From Bacteroidota bacterium (GTDB lineage Bacteria; Bacteroidota; Bacteroidia; Bacteroidales; CAJPTX01): a stretch of 15,607 nucleotides of DNA. Positions 1 through 9,286 of this stretch are shown here, in pieces. The notes under the pieces were generated by a model. The model saw only the letters and a program-made list of their open reading frames with translations. It searched no databases and was not told where the DNA came from. The stretch is taken from assembly GCA_002748015.1 (NCBI GenBank), contig PDRH01000129.1:1-15607 (forward strand), read 5' to 3'. Within the stretch, counting starts at the first letter, position 1; every line of letters begins with the position of its first letter. The translations under genes were made by a program, and so were the position numbers.

Positions 1-3000
1 TTCCTCTACGGTGGATCGAGCTTCCGGATGTCTGGCGGTGAGTTGCGTTTTGCGGGGCGGGGTAAGTATAATACCGAGCCTATGTACGCCTGGAAACTCA
101 ATCTACCGATAGCGAACGTTTCGGCGGAGGGGGGTAGTGTGGTGGTGCAGACGGAGGAGGATTGCTACTTTACGCAGCCGTGGGATTTGCATTTCAATGA
201 GGTAGTGTTCGATCTGTACAATGGGGCCGAGGCCGTGCCGTGGAATACCTTGCAGGTGGATAGCCATTTGGATATCAAGCGGGGTAAGCTGCATCTGAAG
301 AGCACGTCGCCCAATGTTACGGGCATGACTCTGGTGGTGCATAATCGTGTGGATGTGCGTGCGGGTGGGGATCTGGTGCTCAGCGACAAGTCGACGTTTC
401 AACCCACTGATGCCTGCACGATACACTACGATCCAGCGGCCTCCGGGGCTGATCGTAAGCTGGATTGCTGGCGGATGATAGCGGCAGGAGGGGCCACCAC
501 CAAGTTGTTTGAGGGGCTGAAGGAGATACGTGTCAAGCAGTACCGTTCTTCGGGTAGCTCGGTTATGAATACGTCGGGGACGCCGATGTACGTAGACGAA
601 GAGGCTGATATCAGCTGGGGTGGTCAGATTCTGGCTAGTGCTGGTGGCGTGCACCTGAAGGGGGTGCTACGGGGGGAGCATGGTGCGAAGATAGACAGGC
701 TGGTGCTGGAGGAGAATAGCCGCCTGGAGAATGAGCTAGAGGTGCAGGAAGAGCTGAATCTGAATGGGAAGGTTTTCGACATAGGCTACCGGCCTCTGGT
801 TCTGGGTGCGGGGTGTACGGTTGAGGCGGGCACCGGCAGGGTGAAAATGTCCGGGGAGTACGGTTGTAAGGGAGTAACGAAGGTGTTCGGCGCAGGGGAG
901 GGTAGCAAGTTTACTTTCCCCTTCGGGAACAAGTCGGTGGAGCTGGAGGGGTCGCTCTCGAATAGGGGTGCGCTGAACTGCGTGTACGTTTACGGGCGGC
1001 ATCCGCTGGTGCAGGACGATAAGGATCCGCCGGACTACTACTGGACCTTGCATTCGGAGGAGAAGTTGTGGTCGGGCGTGAAGGCGACCTTTGGTACGAG
1101 CGCGATGCCTTCGGGAGGGGGGTGGCTTAATCCGTGGAAGATGTGGCTCTGGCGGTACAGAGAGGAGGTGTGGGACAAGTTGACCCAGGAGATTTACTAC
1201 AACCTGTCGGCGAATGCGGATGGGGACTACGCGATAGCGTATAAAGCGGATCGTCGCTATGAATGGCGGACGAAGGGAAGCGGGGAGTGGGTTAAGGCAG
1301 GCATATGGCAGTGGAGGAGGCCGGGCGAGACGACCTGGAAGGATGTTGCAGCAGCAGAGCCTGACCATCGCGTACCGTGGAAGGGCGACAAGGTGCATAT
1401 ACGTGCGAATCATCATGTGAAGGCCCCCAGCGAAGAGGAGATAAATGGTATTTGGCCCAACCCAGGTGTGTATCAACTGCGGAAGTGGGGGTGCGACGAG
1501 CTGGTACTGGATGGGGAGCTTGATTTGGGCAATCCGGTCAATCGCTATAAGCGGGTGGGCAGTCCATGGCGCTACAAGATAGATATTCTGGGTAAGGTGT
1601 CGGGTAGCGGTAGGCTTTTACTATCCCCGCAGAAGATAAATGCCGTTGTGAATAAGGGGTATTTCCTGCTTCCGATAGGGGATTTGTCCTCTTTTGACTC
1701 TGACAGAACTCCGGATAATCTGCCCAAGAACTACGGTACGACGGTGTTCTACACGGAGGATGCTGGCGTTTACCAGCTACCGGACAAGGCGACGTACGGG
1801 CATCTGGAACTGAAGCCGGCGGCTGGTTCTGAAATAGTGTTCAATCAGACGACGGATGAGGTGACGGTAAATGGGAATATGACGCTCGCTGGTGCGGAGG
1901 ATGGTGCGGCGAGCCAGGCGACGTGCCGTAGCGTAGCTGGTGAATTCAAGCGTCGGAAGCTGGTGGTGAATGGGGATTTCAATCTGCGCAGCGGGCAATG
2001 GCGGACTGGTCGCAACCCGGCGCAGTATGCCCCGAACCCGAAGGTATGGGAGACCAGCCAGGTGCTCTACATGCTGAAGTCCCTGCGGATAGGCCAGAAG
2101 GGGAGCATTAACTTCAGCCCGGCCCAGCAAGCGATGGATAGGACCTACTACGATGTAATATATCTGCGTGGGGATCTGGAGAATAATAGCGGTGTGGAGT
2201 CGAAGCTCTATTCGGACAATGTCAATGCGGATGGGCTGAGGAGTTCGTTCCATTTTTACTTCACGTCCAATAACGACTCTCGGGTATATGGTACGGGGAA
2301 GCCGATACGGATGGGGCGCTTTTTCCATGTAGTCAAGGGGAGTAGCCAGCAGCGGGTGGTGGTGGAGGGGAGTGGCTTCATCTGGAATACGGATTTGGAG
2401 GAATCCAACAAGCCCTTGATTGATATAGTTCGGGGGCAGCTGGTTCTGAAGTATTTGACTAGGAGTGTAGATGGGACGGTGGGGCCGGCGGCGCTTTCGA
2501 GGAAGTCGCTGATGGAGATTAAGCCGGAGGGCACGCTGGTGATTGATGGTGCTGATACGCATGTCCAGCTGGCGCACATGAAGGATTACGCGATGAGCTC
2601 GGTGCTGCTGAATGGGCGGCTCTCCGTGCTGAATGGGCAGCTGGAGGTGGGGGTTGATGTGCCGACCAGCCAGTACAACGGTAGCCTGGAATACACGTCG
2701 ACGGGTTCGGCGGTGTTCGAGGTGGGGGTAGGCGGAACGGTGAATATCTACGGTGGCTTCCGGCGGCCGGCCGATAGCCACCTGGGCTTCCTGACGTACC
2801 GTCAGCATGGGGGGCTTGTGCGGGTGTATGGCTATGGTGAGCAGCACAAGGATAAGTCTTCGGCCTTGGAGCTCTTTGGGGATATGCATATGAATGGGGG
2901 GGTGCTGGAGCTCAATTCATTGGCTTCGAAGGCGCCGGAGGGCGATGCGTACATCTTCTCGGGGGTAGAGAAGATGCGCGGGCTGCTGCTGCTGAAGTCG

Positions 3001-6000
3001 CAGGGGGCGAGCGCTCCGCTGCGTGTAAAGAGCAATGTGCCGCTGTGGGACCTGGAGGTGTCCGGCCGTGCGCAGGTGCATGGTAGCCCGCTGACGGTTA
3101 GCCACCTGCTACGGGTGAATGAGGGGAGCGAGTTCACCTCAGGGGAGAATCTTCGGGTTGAGGGGACATTTGAACTGCTGGGTAGCTATAAGGGGGAGGA
3201 CAATGTAACGACTTTCGCAGGGCAGTCGAGCTTGGATGAGCAGCGGCTGGTGCTTGGTAAGAATGCCGTTGCGGATTTTAGCACCCTGCTTACTGATAGC
3301 CGGTTGGGGCTAAGTCTCCAGCCACAGAGCATAAGCGAGATTCCGGATGTGCTTGTTAGTCGTCTGCTGGAAATCTCGGGGGCGCCGAGCCTACGGCTGG
3401 GGCTACATACGAACCAGGTGAAGGTGGTGGTAAAGGGGGATGTTATCAACCGTTTGGGCTATGATTCGGAGGTAAAAGGCGGGGTGGAGCTTGTGCGGGT
3501 ATCGCTACCCAACCGAGTGTCTGGTGCGGGGGCCTTCGGCAACCTGTACGTAAAGAATGGCCCGGCGATAGTGGATACGGACATCCGCGTGCTAGGGAAG
3601 AAGCTGGGGCTGGGCGGAAAGCTGAAACTGGGCGATCGGCAGATGTACCTCAGCGCGCAGACGCGGGTGGAGGGCTACGGGGCGCATCCCACGCTGGGGA
3701 GTGATGGGAACTACGTCGAGACCTCGGGACGGATATCGGCGGGTGGGATAGTCCGCCAGCTGCCAGAGCTTACGGTACCCCCGGTTATGCGATTCCCGCT
3801 GGGTACGGATAAGTACTACACGCCGGTGGAGCTAACCCTGACGTCGAGCAATGGGAAGCCTGGAACGGTGAGCGTGGGTAATGTAGCGGTTCACCATTTT
3901 GCGCACGATCCGAAGGAGCTGGACAAGGCGCTGAAGTACTACTGGCCGATTCGTTGGTCGGAGGGTGCGCCCCTGCAGCTGGAGGGGAGTATGCTCTTTG
4001 AGGCTCCTAATGTGCCGGAACTGGCGCAAAGCTTGCAGCAGGGGGAGGCCAAGCCCTACATGTTCAACGAGAAGGCGGGGCAGTGGAAGCATCGCAAGCC
4101 CGAGGATGTGCTAATTTCCAGCCAGCAAATACGGTCAACATGGAGCATAGAGGCGAATAGCACGCTTGATGCTGTAAACGGCGACTACACCGTTGCGCAT
4201 AAGCCGGCCTGCCCGGAGGTGCGGACGGTGCAGTCGACTGGGAGTGGTGATTGGAACGATGATATCTGGGAGGATGCTATCAATCCTGCGCTACCGGTGA
4301 ACTTCGCAGATGGCCCTGAGGGTTGCAATGTGATAATCAGAGAGGGGCATACGGTGAACTTGACCAAGAAGAAGCGTAACCTCTCGCTGGAGTTAAAGGG
4401 AGCTAAGGGCGATTCGCAGGGAACCCGCCTGGTGCTGCAGAAAGGTAGTGAGTTTGCAAGCTTCCGGACGGTGAGTGGGGTGGGGGCGCTGGAGCTACGC
4501 CATGGCCAACTCCCTGATGCTGATTATTCAGAGTTCTTCGGCTGTGGGAATGAGGGGATGCTCATCCTGGCAGGGACTGGTAAGAATAAGATTCTGCTGG
4601 ATAACAACATGGAGATTCCCTACCTGTGGACTTGGGGTAGCGGTGAGCAGATGCTGAGCATCATAAGCGAGCAGGGGGACGACCGGGTGCTTACCGTTTG
4701 TAAGCAGCTGTGGGTGAAGGGGAAGTCGACCTTTACCTTCATGCCGATTTATGGTAGCCAGGAGAAGGTCTTGCTACGTATCAAGGGGACGATGGAGCGG
4801 GATGCGAACGCATCGTTTACATCCATTCGCAATGAGGTGGTGGAATTCTGTGGTGAGGATGCCGAGCAGCAAATAGGTGGCGGTGTACTGGCTGGTCGAT
4901 CGGATTTTACTGGTGACAGCTCGCTGGAGACGCTGATTGTGAATAATCCGAACGGGGTAAGGATGGGTGAGGGGGCTAAGGTGGAGGTTCTCACGAAGCT
5001 GCTGCTTCGGTCGGGTAGGCTGAAGACTCCCGCTTATCAGACGAACGTAGCTTTGAATCAGCAGGATCGCCTACTCTACCATCCGAAGGAGTCGAACTAC
5101 GGAGGTACGCCTGAGGAGCTGGGCTCGCCGAAGTCCTACGTGGAGGGGCCGATGCACGTAATGCCCATCATGAACCAGACGTTGCTCTACCGTTGCCCCT
5201 TCGGTCAGAAGATGCTATCTGGGGGGGTTCAAATGGGCAATCAGTTTAGCCTGGAGTTCGTGAATACTATGCTACCCTCGATGGTGGAGTTCAAGATGCC
5301 TACTCCCCATAGCGACAAGAGCCACTACGGTGAAGATGCGCAGGGTAAGGATGTGGTATACCTCAACCCCAGCTTCTCCTGGCTGGTGGCTGGTGAAGGC
5401 GTGAACAGCTACGTAACGATAGAGAAGAGTTCGCTTGGTGTGCCCCCCCAGCAGTACAAGCATCTGCAGATTGGTAGGTACTCCAAGGGGGTAGATGATG
5501 CATCAGGTAAGTGGAATGCCATAGCGACGCAGAGCAGCTCGGATGAGCCTACTGTGCTGAAGAGCGCGGAGCTTCAGCGCTATAGCCTTCAGCGCACCGC
5601 CTACTCAGTGGTGAGCACGGAGCGAGACCTGCGCCCCATGCTGCAGTTTGCCAGTATGGCACCGGTGTGCGTGAAGGATCTCACAGGAAAGGTGCCGCTC
5701 CTACTGGAGGACCCGAGCAAGAATACGCTGCCGGACTATAAGCTGAAGGTGGTCTTTGCGCTGATTGCCCCGGATGGGACGGAGGTGTCTAGAAAAACGG
5801 AAATCCTCAACAAGCCTACGCCTCCCGATAAGCTGACCCTACCCGTGAAGAAGAGTTGGATTGACAACTATTTGAACATAAGGTTGGTGTCCATGCAGTA
5901 TAGCTACGACAGTGCGCCGTATGAGGAGGGGGCTGTTGGTGAGGACTGGGCGACGGTAGCTCGAACTCCCGAAGTGGTGCAGATTGGTGATGGTACTACA

Positions 6001-6855
6001 CCCAAGGAGGTATGTGGCGGTAAGAACCTAGCGCTTACGGGAGTGGTGAATGGTAATGAGGTGAAGGTAAAGTGGTCGGTATCGCCCTTTGGGGAGTTCA
6101 CCCATGACGACCAGCTTTCCACAGATTTCCTATACCTGCCCGGTCGCAATTATGATATTACGCTGACGGCTTCGTGGCGGGAGACCTGCAAGTCTTTTAA
6201 GAGCCTAAAACTCCGATCGGTCTCGCCGCTGAAGCTTGACCCAGAGTCGCTTGGTGGGGTGCTTGAGGTTTGCCAGCGCGACCAGGTTACGGTACACGTG
6301 ACGGACAATGGGGACATTGGTGGTAAGTACGAGTGGAGGGATGTCGACTCCTTGCTGGGGTCGGCGTTCACAACTTCTACGGTGCCGAATAGGAATACAT
6401 TTAAGCTTCCGGACGACGTTACTGGTGAGGTGCGGATGCAGGTGCGCATGGAGGAGATTTGTACGGATTGGATAGACTTTACGGTGAAGGTGCTGGAGCG
6501 CCCCAACGGTGATATTATAGGGGCTGAGAAGGTGTGCGTCCTGGACCCTCAACTGGAAAATCTCAGGAAGTACGCTTATAGCGATACACGTACAGGCTTT
6601 GTGTATGCTTGGGAGGTAGAGCCGATCTTCGCAATCCCTTCTAGCATGATGCCAAAAAAAGTTGGGTTAGAGTCCTCCACCACCCAAGGTGAGGTTAAGG
6701 TGAAGTTCTCCAAGGATGAGGCGTTTGGCTATAAGCTGCGGCTGAATATCAAGGCGAGCCAAGCGGATGGTCGTTGCCCGGATAGGAAGGTGAAGGTGAT
6801 ATGGGTTTCTCGTCCTATTCCGACGGGGCCGGTCTACACCGTGTTCCCGGAGTAG
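1..6855 (+). CDS. Giant extracellular beta-helix / PKD-like repeat protein, 5' partial
   Basis: The frame is open from base 1 (the codons before the first ATG at 28 read FLYGGSSFR), so the true start lies upstream and at least 2284 residues are present. Residues are numbered from the ATG at 28. Most of the protein is short glycine- and valine-rich strands alternating with polar turns, as in secreted beta-helix proteins of Bacteroidota. A composite module occurs twice: FPFG (297), YYW (337) and GSGEW (417), then FPLG (1256), YYW (1304) and GSGDW (1405). Both GSG-W motifs are followed by IW and a segment like 'hIRANHHV' or 'VIIREGHTV'. Two further P-[FI]-G sites lie at 546-551 and 1723-1726. 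The C-terminus has three PKD-like units opening at C1996, C2082 and C2170, with partner cysteines at C2054, C2145 and C2250. The protein stops at PTGPVYTVFPE, and no type IX secretion C-terminal domain is recognisable. An adhesin or cell-surface role is inferred; the exact function is unknown. Confidence 0.9.
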   Translation, partial: FLYGGSSFRMSGGELRFAGRGKYNTEPMYAWKLNLPIANVSAEGGSVVVQTEEDCYFTQPWDLHFNEVVFDLYNGAEAVPWNTLQVDSHLDIKRGKLHLKSTSPNVTGMTLVVHNRVDVRAGGDLVLSDKSTFQPTDACTIHYDPAASGADRKLDCWRMIAAGGATTKLFEGLKEIRVKQYRSSGSSVMNTSGTPMYVDEEADISWGGQILASAGGVHLKGVLRGEHGAKIDRLVLEENSRLENELEVQEELNLNGKVFDIGYRPLVLGAGCTVEAGTGRVKMSGEYGCKGVTKVFGAGEGSKFTFPFGNKSVELEGSLSNRGALNCVYVYGRHPLVQDDKDPPDYYWTLHSEEKLWSGVKATFGTSAMPSGGGWLNPWKMWLWRYREEVWDKLTQEIYYNLSANADGDYAIAYKADRRYEWRTKGSGEWVKAGIWQWRRPGETTWKDVAAAEPDHRVPWKGDKVHIRANHHVKAPSEEEINGIWPNPGVYQLRKWGCDELVLDGELDLGNPVNRYKRVGSPWRYKIDILGKVSGSGRLLLSPQKINAVVNKGYFLLPIGDLSSFDSDRTPDNLPKNYGTTVFYTEDAGVYQLPDKATYGHLELKPAAGSEIVFNQTTDEVTVNGNMTLAGAEDGAASQATCRSVAGEFKRRKLVVNGDFNLRSGQWRTGRNPAQYAPNPKVWETSQVLYMLKSLRIGQKGSINFSPAQQAMDRTYYDVIYLRGDLENNSGVESKLYSDNVNADGLRSSFHFYFTSNNDSRVYGTGKPIRMGRFFHVVKGSSQQRVVVEGSGFIWNTDLEESNKPLIDIVRGQLVLKYLTRSVDGTVGPAALSRKSLMEIKPEGTLVIDGADTHVQLAHMKDYAMSSVLLNGRLSVLNGQLEVGVDVPTSQYNGSLEYTSTGSAVFEVGVGGTVNIYGGFRRPADSHLGFLTYRQHGGLVRVYGYGEQHKDKSSALELFGDMHMNGGVLELNSLASKAPEGDAYIFSGVEKMRGLLLLKSQGASAPLRVKSNVPLWDLEVSGRAQVHGSPLTVSHLLRVNEGSEFTSGENLRVEGTFELLGSYKGEDNVTTFAGQSSLDEQRLVLGKNAVADFSTLLTDSRLGLSLQPQSISEIPDVLVSRLLEISGAPSLRLGLHTNQVKVVVKGDVINRLGYDSEVKGGVELVRVSLPNRVSGAGAFGNLYVKNGPAIVDTDIRVLGKKLGLGGKLKLGDRQMYLSAQTRVEGYGAHPTLGSDGNYVETSGRISAGGIVRQLPELTVPPVMRFPLGTDKYYTPVELTLTSSNGKPGTVSVGNVAVHHFAHDPKELDKALKYYWPIRWSEGAPLQLEGSMLFEAPNVPELAQSLQQGEAKPYMFNEKAGQWKHRKPEDVLISSQQIRSTWSIEANSTLDAVNGDYTVAHKPACPEVRTVQSTGSGDWNDDIWEDAINPALPVNFADGPEGCNVIIREGHTVNLTKKKRNLSLELKGAKGDSQGTRLVLQKGSEFASFRTVSGVGALELRHGQLPDADYSEFFGCGNEGMLILAGTGKNKILLDNNMEIPYLWTWGSGEQMLSIISEQGDDRVLTVCKQLWVKGKSTFTFMPIYGSQEKVLLRIKGTMERDANASFTSIRNEVVEFCGEDAEQQIGGGVLAGRSDFTGDSSLETLIVNNPNGVRMGEGAKVEVLTKLLLRSGRLKTPAYQTNVALNQQDRLLYHPKESNYGGTPEELGSPKSYVEGPMHVMPIMNQTLLYRCPFGQKMLSGGVQMGNQFSLEFVNTMLPSMVEFKMPTPHSDKSHYGEDAQGKDVVYLNPSFSWLVAGEGVNSYVTIEKSSLGVPPQQYKHLQIGRYSKGVDDASGKWNAIATQSSSDEPTVLKSAELQRYSLQRTAYSVVSTERDLRPMLQFASMAPVCVKDLTGKVPLLLEDPSKNTLPDYKLKVVFALIAPDGTEVSRKTEILNKPTPPDKLTLPVKKSWIDNYLNIRLVSMQYSYDSAPYEEGAVGEDWATVARTPEVVQIGDGTTPKEVCGGKNLALTGVVNGNEVKVKWSVSPFGEFTHDDQLSTDFLYLPGRNYDITLTASWRETCKSFKSLKLRSVSPLKLDPESLGGVLEVCQRDQVTVHVTDNGDIGGKYEWRDVDSLLGSAFTTSTVPNRNTFKLPDDVTGEVRMQVRMEEICTDWIDFTVKVLERPNGDIIGAEKVCVLDPQLENLRKYAYSDTRTGFVYAWEVEPIFAIPSSMMPKKVGLESSTTQGEVKVKFSKDEAFGYKLRLNIKASQADGRCPDRKVKVIWVSRPIPTGPVYTVFPE
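3772..4390 (+). repeat. Second copy of the FPxG-YYW-GSGxW protein module
   Basis: At protein level this region (about residues 1250-1454) repeats the order of motifs seen at about 917-1430 (residues 297-468). The order is an FP[FL]G strand, a YYW strand, a 'GDY[AT][IV]A[YH]K' strand, GSG[ED]W...IW, and a strand ending in an IxR/H-V type turn. YYW to GSGxW is 80 residues in copy 1 and 101 in copy 2. The nucleotide sequences have diverged, so this is an old duplication or a recurring domain and not a recent DNA repeat. Boundaries are approximate. Confidence 0.65.
6011..6817 (+). repeat. Three tandem cysteine-paired PKD-like units
   Basis: Units begin with EVCGG (C1996), EVCQR (C2082) and KVCVL (C2170). 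Each carries a later cysteine (ETC, C2054; EIC, C2145; GRC, C2250) followed by a terminal strand of the form 'K(L/V)KVxxxSRP' or 'FTVKVLERP'. A WxxxP or YxWxV strand lies inside each (KWSVSP, YEWRD, YAWEVEP). This is the usual appearance of the PKD-like domains found near the C-termini of secreted Bacteroidota proteins. A disulfide between the paired cysteines is inferred. Confidence 0.6.
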
Positions 6856-6874
6856 AAGGGATGGGAAAAAATAG

Positions 6875-6882
6875 TATTTTTG
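6875..6882 (+). promoter_or_regulatory. Bacteroidota-type -7 promoter element for the PBP1A operon
   Basis: TATTTTTG matches the Bacteroidota -7 consensus TAnnTTTG exactly and lies 37 bases before the PBP1A ATG, just after the stop of the giant protein. No good -33 TTTG is visible at the expected distance, so strength is uncertain. It implies that the PBP1A operon is not simply read through from the large upstream gene. Confidence 0.6.
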
Positions 6883-6919
6883 CCCCCGATAGGGTACATA
6901 TAAGCTAGGGTTCAAGCCA

Positions 6920-9286
6920 ATGGATGCGCAGACAGAGAAGACAGGGAAGAAGACAAGCCTTTTTGCGAGGAGGTTCATTCGGATATTCTGGGGAACGTTC
7001 ATTTCCCTCTTCCTGCTGGTGGTGCTGCTGTTCACGCTGATTGCCCTCGGGGTTTTCGGGCCGATGCCCTCGTTCGAGGAGCTGGAGAACCCGAAGAGCA
7101 ATCTAGCGAGCGAGGTGCTGGCCGATGATCATACCATTCTGGGGTCTTTCTACATCCAGAATCGTTCTGGAGTTACGCACGATGAACTTTCTCCTCACCT
7201 TTCGGCCGCGTTGATTTCTACGGAAGATGAGCGCTTTCATTCCCATTCGGGTATCGATGTTTTCGGGTTGGGGCGTGTAATTCTGAAAACGGTCATTCTG
7301 CGCCAGCGGGGAGCAGGGGGTGGATCGACCATCTCGCAGCAGCTAGCCAAGAATCTTTTCCCTCGTGATACTGCCCGTTCCAGCAATGGTTTGGTTCGTG
7401 TGAGCCGCCTGGCGCTGGCAAAGTTCAAGGAGTGGATAACGGCCGTAAAGCTCGAACGCAACTATACGAAGGATGAAATACTGACTATGTACCTCAATAC
7501 GGTGCCCTTCGGTTCGAACTCCTTTGGTATCAAGATGGCGGCACGTACCTTCTTTTCGACCACTCCCGATTCGCTTCGGGTGGAGGAGGCTGCTCTGCTG
7601 GTGGGGCTGGTAAAAGGGCCTACGCGCTATAGTCCGGTTCGCCATCCGGAGCGATCGCTCAAGCGTCGTAATGTGGTGCTGGGGCAGATGTTGAAGTGTG
7701 AGCGGCTGACGCAGAAGGAGTACGATTCGCTCACGCAGCTACCACTGAACCTGAAGTACAGGATGCAGGATCACAACTCGGGGCTGGCGACCTACTACCG
7801 CGAGTTGCTGCGCTTGCAGATGACGGCCAATAAGCCTAAACGTGAGAACTATAGCGTCCGTGAGCAGTACCAGGCCGATTCGCTGCTGTGGGAGACGAGC
7901 GAACTCTATGGGTGGTGCAATAAGAACCGCAAGCCCGATGGCACACCTTACAATCTCTACAGGGACGGGCTGAAGATCTACACGCCTATTAATGCGAAGC
8001 TGCAACGCTACGCCGAGGAGGCCATAGCGCAGCATCTGGGGGGGCATCTCCAGCCGGCCTTCTTCCGCGAGAAGAAGAACTCGCTCTTCAGCTACAAGGT
8101 GGACAAGAAGATGCGCGAGCAGGTGATACGCCACGGCATAGTGCGTACCGAGCGCTATCGTAGCATGCGGGCGGCCGGAGCATCTCAGCAGCAGATAGAC
8201 AGCGCCTTCCACGTGAAGGTGAAAACGACGCTCTTCTCATGGAAGGGGGATATCGATACGGTGATAACGCCCTACGACTCCATGGTCTACATGAAGAAGA
8301 TACTACGCTGCGGCTTCATCGCCATGGAGCCGAACTCTGGGCGGGTGCGTGCCTACGTGGGTGGGAATAACTTTAAGTACTTCAAATACGACCAGGTGTA
8401 CGTAGCCCGTAGGCAGATAGGCTCTACAATTAAGCCCTTCCTCTACACGCTGGCCATGCAGGAGGGGTACTCCCCCTGCATGAAGGTGCCCAACGTGCCG
8501 CAGGTTTTCCAGGTGGGGAACTCGACCTGGACTCCGAAGAACTCCGGGAAGACGCGCCATGATGGGGAGATGGTTACCCTTAAGTGGGGGCTGGCTAACT
8601 CGGTGAACAACATCTCGGCCTGGCTGGTCAAGCAGTTCACGCCGCATGCAGTAGCCAATCTCATGCACAAGATGGGCATACATAGCTTCATTGATCCCGT
8701 ATGGTCCATCTTCCTGGGTACATCCCTGATTACCAACTACGAGCTGACGGCGGCCTACACCGCATTTGCCTCCGGGGGGTGGCATATAGACCCCCTGCTC
8801 GTCGACCGGATAGAGGATAAGAACGGGAATATCATATCGCGCTTCTACCCCGAAAAGCGGGTGGTAATCAGCCCCGAGACGGCCTACCTCATGGTCAACC
8901 TCCTGCGAGGAGTGGTGGACCACGGGTCGGGGCTTCGCATGCGCTATATCTATAAGCTTAAAGGGCCTTTGGGTGGGAAGACCGGCACGACGCAGAATAA
9001 TGCTGATGGGTGGTTTATGATGATACACCCCAACATTGTGTTGGGCACCTGGGTGGGAGCTGAGGACCCGCAGGTGTTCTTCAATAGCATAGCCTACGGC
9101 CAGGGGGCGAGCATGGCCTTACCAATCGAAGGCCTCTTCATGCAGAAGGCCTATGCTGACCCGAGCTCTGGTATTAATGAGAATGATCAGTGGGCAGTGC
9201 CAGAGACCCTTAGAGGGGTATCCTTCAGCTGCAATACCACCGATTCTGTAGCTCAGGAAGGGGATGGGGGGGATGAGTTCTTCTAG
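6920..9286 (+). CDS. Class A penicillin-binding protein (PBP1A type): glycosyltransferase plus transpeptidase
   Basis: This is a bifunctional peptidoglycan synthase of 788 residues that polymerises lipid II and cross-links peptides at the outer face of the inner membrane. A short basic cytoplasmic tail (KTGKK, ARRFIR) precedes one membrane anchor at about 23-47. The GT51 domain follows, with TEDERFHSHSGID (catalytic E102), GGSTISQQLAKNLF (135-147) and KLERNYTKDEILTMYLN. The transpeptidase domain has the SxxK box GSTIK (S502, K505), the SxN box SVN (561-563) and KTGT (687-690), so all catalytic motifs are intact. A long linker at about 300-460 separates the domains. The residue before GS in the SxxK box is I and not the proteobacterial P, which I believe is common in this phylum. 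The acidic, glycine-rich tail (GDGGDEFF) is encoded by bases that overlap the next gene, which suggests translational coupling. The start follows the -7 element at 6875. The mrcA/ponA name is plausible but not certain. Confidence 0.97.
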   Translation: MDAQTEKTGKKTSLFARRFIRIFWGTFISLFLLVVLLFTLIALGVFGPMPSFEELENPKSNLASEVLADDHTILGSFYIQNRSGVTHDELSPHLSAALISTEDERFHSHSGIDVFGLGRVILKTVILRQRGAGGGSTISQQLAKNLFPRDTARSSNGLVRVSRLALAKFKEWITAVKLERNYTKDEILTMYLNTVPFGSNSFGIKMAARTFFSTTPDSLRVEEAALLVGLVKGPTRYSPVRHPERSLKRRNVVLGQMLKCERLTQKEYDSLTQLPLNLKYRMQDHNSGLATYYRELLRLQMTANKPKRENYSVREQYQADSLLWETSELYGWCNKNRKPDGTPYNLYRDGLKIYTPINAKLQRYAEEAIAQHLGGHLQPAFFREKKNSLFSYKVDKKMREQVIRHGIVRTERYRSMRAAGASQQQIDSAFHVKVKTTLFSWKGDIDTVITPYDSMVYMKKILRCGFIAMEPNSGRVRAYVGGNNFKYFKYDQVYVARRQIGSTIKPFLYTLAMQEGYSPCMKVPNVPQVFQVGNSTWTPKNSGKTRHDGEMVTLKWGLANSVNNISAWLVKQFTPHAVANLMHKMGIHSFIDPVWSIFLGTSLITNYELTAAYTAFASGGWHIDPLLVDRIEDKNGNIISRFYPEKRVVISPETAYLMVNLLRGVVDHGSGLRMRYIYKLKGPLGGKTGTTQNNADGWFMMIHPNIVLGTWVGAEDPQVFFNSIAYGQGASMALPIEGLFMQKAYADPSSGINENDQWAVPETLRGVSFSCNTTDSVAQEGDGGDEFF

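Noticed and set aside
1777..2889. A 370-codon open frame on the - strand inside the giant protein gene
   Set aside because: The predicted protein is rich in H, R and P with no domain, as expected for the antisense shadow of a G-rich coding sequence. Similar shadows lie at 103-654 and 736-1476.
6841..6905. Frameshift hiding a secretion domain after the giant protein
   Set aside because: All three + frames close within a few dozen bases after 6855, and none reads as a C-terminal secretion signal.
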